Position numbers and translations under genes: made by a program. Below, one piece after another: positions 62,701 through 64,000 of a stretch of 64,000 nucleotides of DNA (its first letter is position 1; each line of letters starts with the position of its first letter). Below the pieces are notes generated by a model that did not search any database, was not told the DNA's origin, and saw only the letters and a program-made list of their open reading frames with translations. Origin of the DNA: JAHRAW01 sp965203265 (lineage in GTDB: Bacteria > Pseudomonadota > Gammaproteobacteria > Arenicellales > Poriferihabitantaceae); contig CBDBBV010000002.1 in NCBI GenBank assembly GCA_965203265.1, positions 1,550,001-1,614,000 of the forward strand, in the 5' to 3' direction.

Positions 62701-63381
62701 ATGAGTGTGGCGGCAACGGCCAGAAAATCGCCAGACGGGGTCGCTACTAGCGATTTGATATGTAGCGCGATCACCGGCCAAAACGAAACTCTGTTTCCGC
62801 AAGTACTTGCACTCCATGTTCAGGACGGTGCCCTCGTTGCGGATGTAACCTACGGGAAGGGCGTTTTCTGGAAGAAGGTTCCCGAGGACAAATATCAAGT
62901 GCTGCCCACCGATATAAGCATGGGCGTCGACTGCCGTGATTTGCCATATTCAGATGAATCGATTGATTGCGTGGTGCTGGATCCACCCTACATGGAAGGG
63001 TTGTTTCGGCCGAAAAAAGACAGCATGGCGGGTAACGGCAACTATGCCGCATTTCGCAAAAACTACTCGAACGGCGACACTTACCACGGCGAGCCGAAAT
63101 ATCATGATGCCGTTTTAGACTTGTATTTTTCCGCTGGCCGGGAAGCGTTGCGCGTTCTCAAGCCGAAAGGTGTGTTTATCGTCAAATGCCAAGATCAGGT
63201 GAGCGCGAATATACAGAACCTTACACACGTCTCACTGATCAACGAATACGCCCGATATGGTTTTTACGCCAAAGATCTTTTTGTGCTGGTACGAGCCAAC
63301 AGACCATCGGTGAGTCGCATTCTCAAGCAAGTACACGCACGCAAGAATCATTCCTACTTTCTCGTTTTCATCAAGAAATAG
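62701..63381 (+). CDS. DNA methyltransferase, second one in window
   Basis: A 226-residue SAM-dependent methyltransferase with a glycine-rich motif I-like segment (VADVTYGKGVFW, 47-58) before the catalytic DPPY (94-97, VVLDPPYMEGLF), so motif order is I then IV. The gene has AT-richer codons than yggX, suggesting transfer. Start at ATG 62701 follows a GGAGGT at good spacing; ATG 62683 is also in frame. It is compact and lacks an obvious separate recognition domain. It is followed at once by a stub that may be the remnant of its restriction partner. Confidence 0.85.
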   Translation: MSVAATARKSPDGVATSDLICSAITGQNETLFPQVLALHVQDGALVADVTYGKGVFWKKVPEDKYQVLPTDISMGVDCRDLPYSDESIDCVVLDPPYMEGLFRPKKDSMAGNGNYAAFRKNYSNGDTYHGEPKYHDAVLDLYFSAGREALRVLKPKGVFIVKCQDQVSANIQNLTHVSLINEYARYGFYAKDLFVLVRANRPSVSRILKQVHARKNHSYFLVFIKK

Positions 63382-63383
63382 CA

Positions 63384-63506
63384 GTGGGCATTCTCGACGA
63401 TTGGGGAATCACCATAGACGATTTAAACATCGTTTTGAGTGAGCGCCCGGCTATTCGCGGCATCCTCGTCGGCTTTCTAGCCGAGTACAAGCCCCCAACG
63501 AAATGA
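63384..63506 (+). pseudogene. 40-codon stub resembling the start of a restriction endonuclease
   Basis: A frame from GTG 63384 (2 bases after the methyltransferase stop) encodes 40 residues ending at 63506: ILDDWGITIDDLN, then RPAIRGILVGFLAEYK. From memory, the SLRG..GY.AEYKL-like pattern occurs near the N-terminus of some restriction-system proteins that pair with methyltransferases. Nothing of the remaining protein follows; the next gene begins inside the stub's last codons. This suggests deletion of the nuclease body. A functional micro-ORF cannot be excluded. Confidence 0.5.
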
Positions 63507-64000
63507 AAAACCGCATCGTCCTCGTCGATCACCACGAAAATCCGCCGGATGATCGGGTGTCCACCCATCTGGCGGCGCTCGGCTACGACCTCGACTGGCG
63601 CCGTCCGGTGAACGGCGACCAACTCGGCGAACCCGCCGGCGATGTGGCCGGATCGGTGTTGTTCGGCGGCTTGCACAATGTGGATGAAATGGATGAACAC
63701 CCGTTCCTGCACGATGAAATTGCTTGGATTCACGCCTGCCTCGCCCGCGATGTGCCGCTGCTCGGCATCTGCCTCGGCGCCCAGTTGATCGCCCACGCCC
63801 TCGGCGCGAAGGTCGCACAAATGGCCGGTGGGCAATGCGAATTCGGCTATTATCCCATCACCCCGACCGCCGAGGGGCGCCGATGGATGCCGCAGCCGCT
63901 ACATGTTACCCAAGCCCACTTCCAACAATTCGACCTACCGAGCGGGGCAACCCTGCTGGCAACCGGCGAAAACTGCGTCAATCAGGCGTTCCGCTACGGC
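63503..64000 (+). CDS. class I glutamine amidotransferase (3' end outside window)
   Basis: 166 residues of a GuaA-type GATase domain, open at the right edge. The nucleophile elbow GICLGAQLIAHALG with the catalytic Cys and the VTQAHFQQFDLPSG segment containing the expected catalytic His are visible; the catalytic Glu would follow His within the visible part or soon after. It resembles stand-alone GMP synthase-like amidotransferases (COG0518) rather than a named enzyme. Start ATG 63503 overlaps the preceding stub by 4 bases. Confidence 0.85.
   Translation, partial: MKNRIVLVDHHENPPDDRVSTHLAALGYDLDWRRPVNGDQLGEPAGDVAGSVLFGGLHNVDEMDEHPFLHDEIAWIHACLARDVPLLGICLGAQLIAHALGAKVAQMAGGQCEFGYYPITPTAEGRRWMPQPLHVTQAHFQQFDLPSGATLLATGENCVNQAFRYG

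Overview
The window is chromosomal DNA of a GC-rich proteobacterium, most likely a gammaproteobacterium. The evidence is the gene set and order: tig-clpP-clpX-lon-hupB, a Pro-Arg-His-Lys-Leu tRNA operon, rnfB next to nth, and mltA, mpl, rnd, dsbA, htpG, rpsU and yggX. The species cannot be named from the sequence. Many genes abut or overlap by 4 to 11 bases, so the genome looks compact.

Layout. 1-5 kb: the end of an iron-type ABC ATPase gene, malic enzyme, rnfB-nth and a radical-SAM arsS-like gene. 5-7.7 kb: agmatinase, then an AT-richer type II restriction-modification pair (methyltransferase plus HNH nuclease). 7.8-18 kb: housekeeping genes (rph, rdgB, gpmI, rpsU, an aminotransferase, mltA, rnd, mpl, dsbA, a glycerophosphodiester phosphodiesterase). 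18-29.4 kb: a minus-strand catabolic and transport block. It holds mmsA, a small secreted protein, a short MetE-type methyltransferase, a four-gene PotABCD-type importer whose second permease has an unusual C-terminal tail, a dimethylglycine/sarcosine dehydrogenase-like flavoprotein and a DMT exporter. 29.7-34 kb: an orphan type I specificity subunit, a universal stress protein, an AGCS sodium:alanine/glycine symporter and a NUDIX hydrolase. 34.1-39 kb: a cluster of DnaA-box-like 9-mers upstream of priA, an IS200/IS605-type tnpB element between priA and pyrC, then pyrC. 39-48.4 kb (minus strand): ppiD, two tRNAs, hupB, lon, clpX, clpP, tig and five tRNAs, a folding and proteolysis neighbourhood continued by htpG. 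50-53.8 kb: a DMT transporter, tag, a SIMPL-domain protein and a PhyH-type dioxygenase. 53.9-62 kb (minus strand): a large autotransporter, then a lipocalin-like lipoprotein with an FtsX-type ABC exporter. 62-64 kb: yggX, a small membrane protein, a second methyltransferase followed by a stub of a possible restriction nuclease, and a partial glutamine amidotransferase.

The most striking feature is a 27-base G run (C run on the coding strand) inside the autotransporter reading frame, just after a well-supported ATG and Shine-Dalgarno. With 27 bases the frame is open. One base more or less reaches a stop within four codons, as expected of a phase-variable on/off switch. Other short repeats lie in ppiD (9 bp), in the FtsX permease (9 bp), over the rpsU stop codon (about 20 bp) and as 32-bp identical repeats inside hsdS.

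The minus-strand block at 20-28.5 kb may work as a unit: an importer for a small cationic or zwitterionic nitrogen compound, a flavoprotein that demethylates N-methylglycines onto tetrahydrofolate, and a MetE-core enzyme that could use a methyl group. This is inference from gene content.
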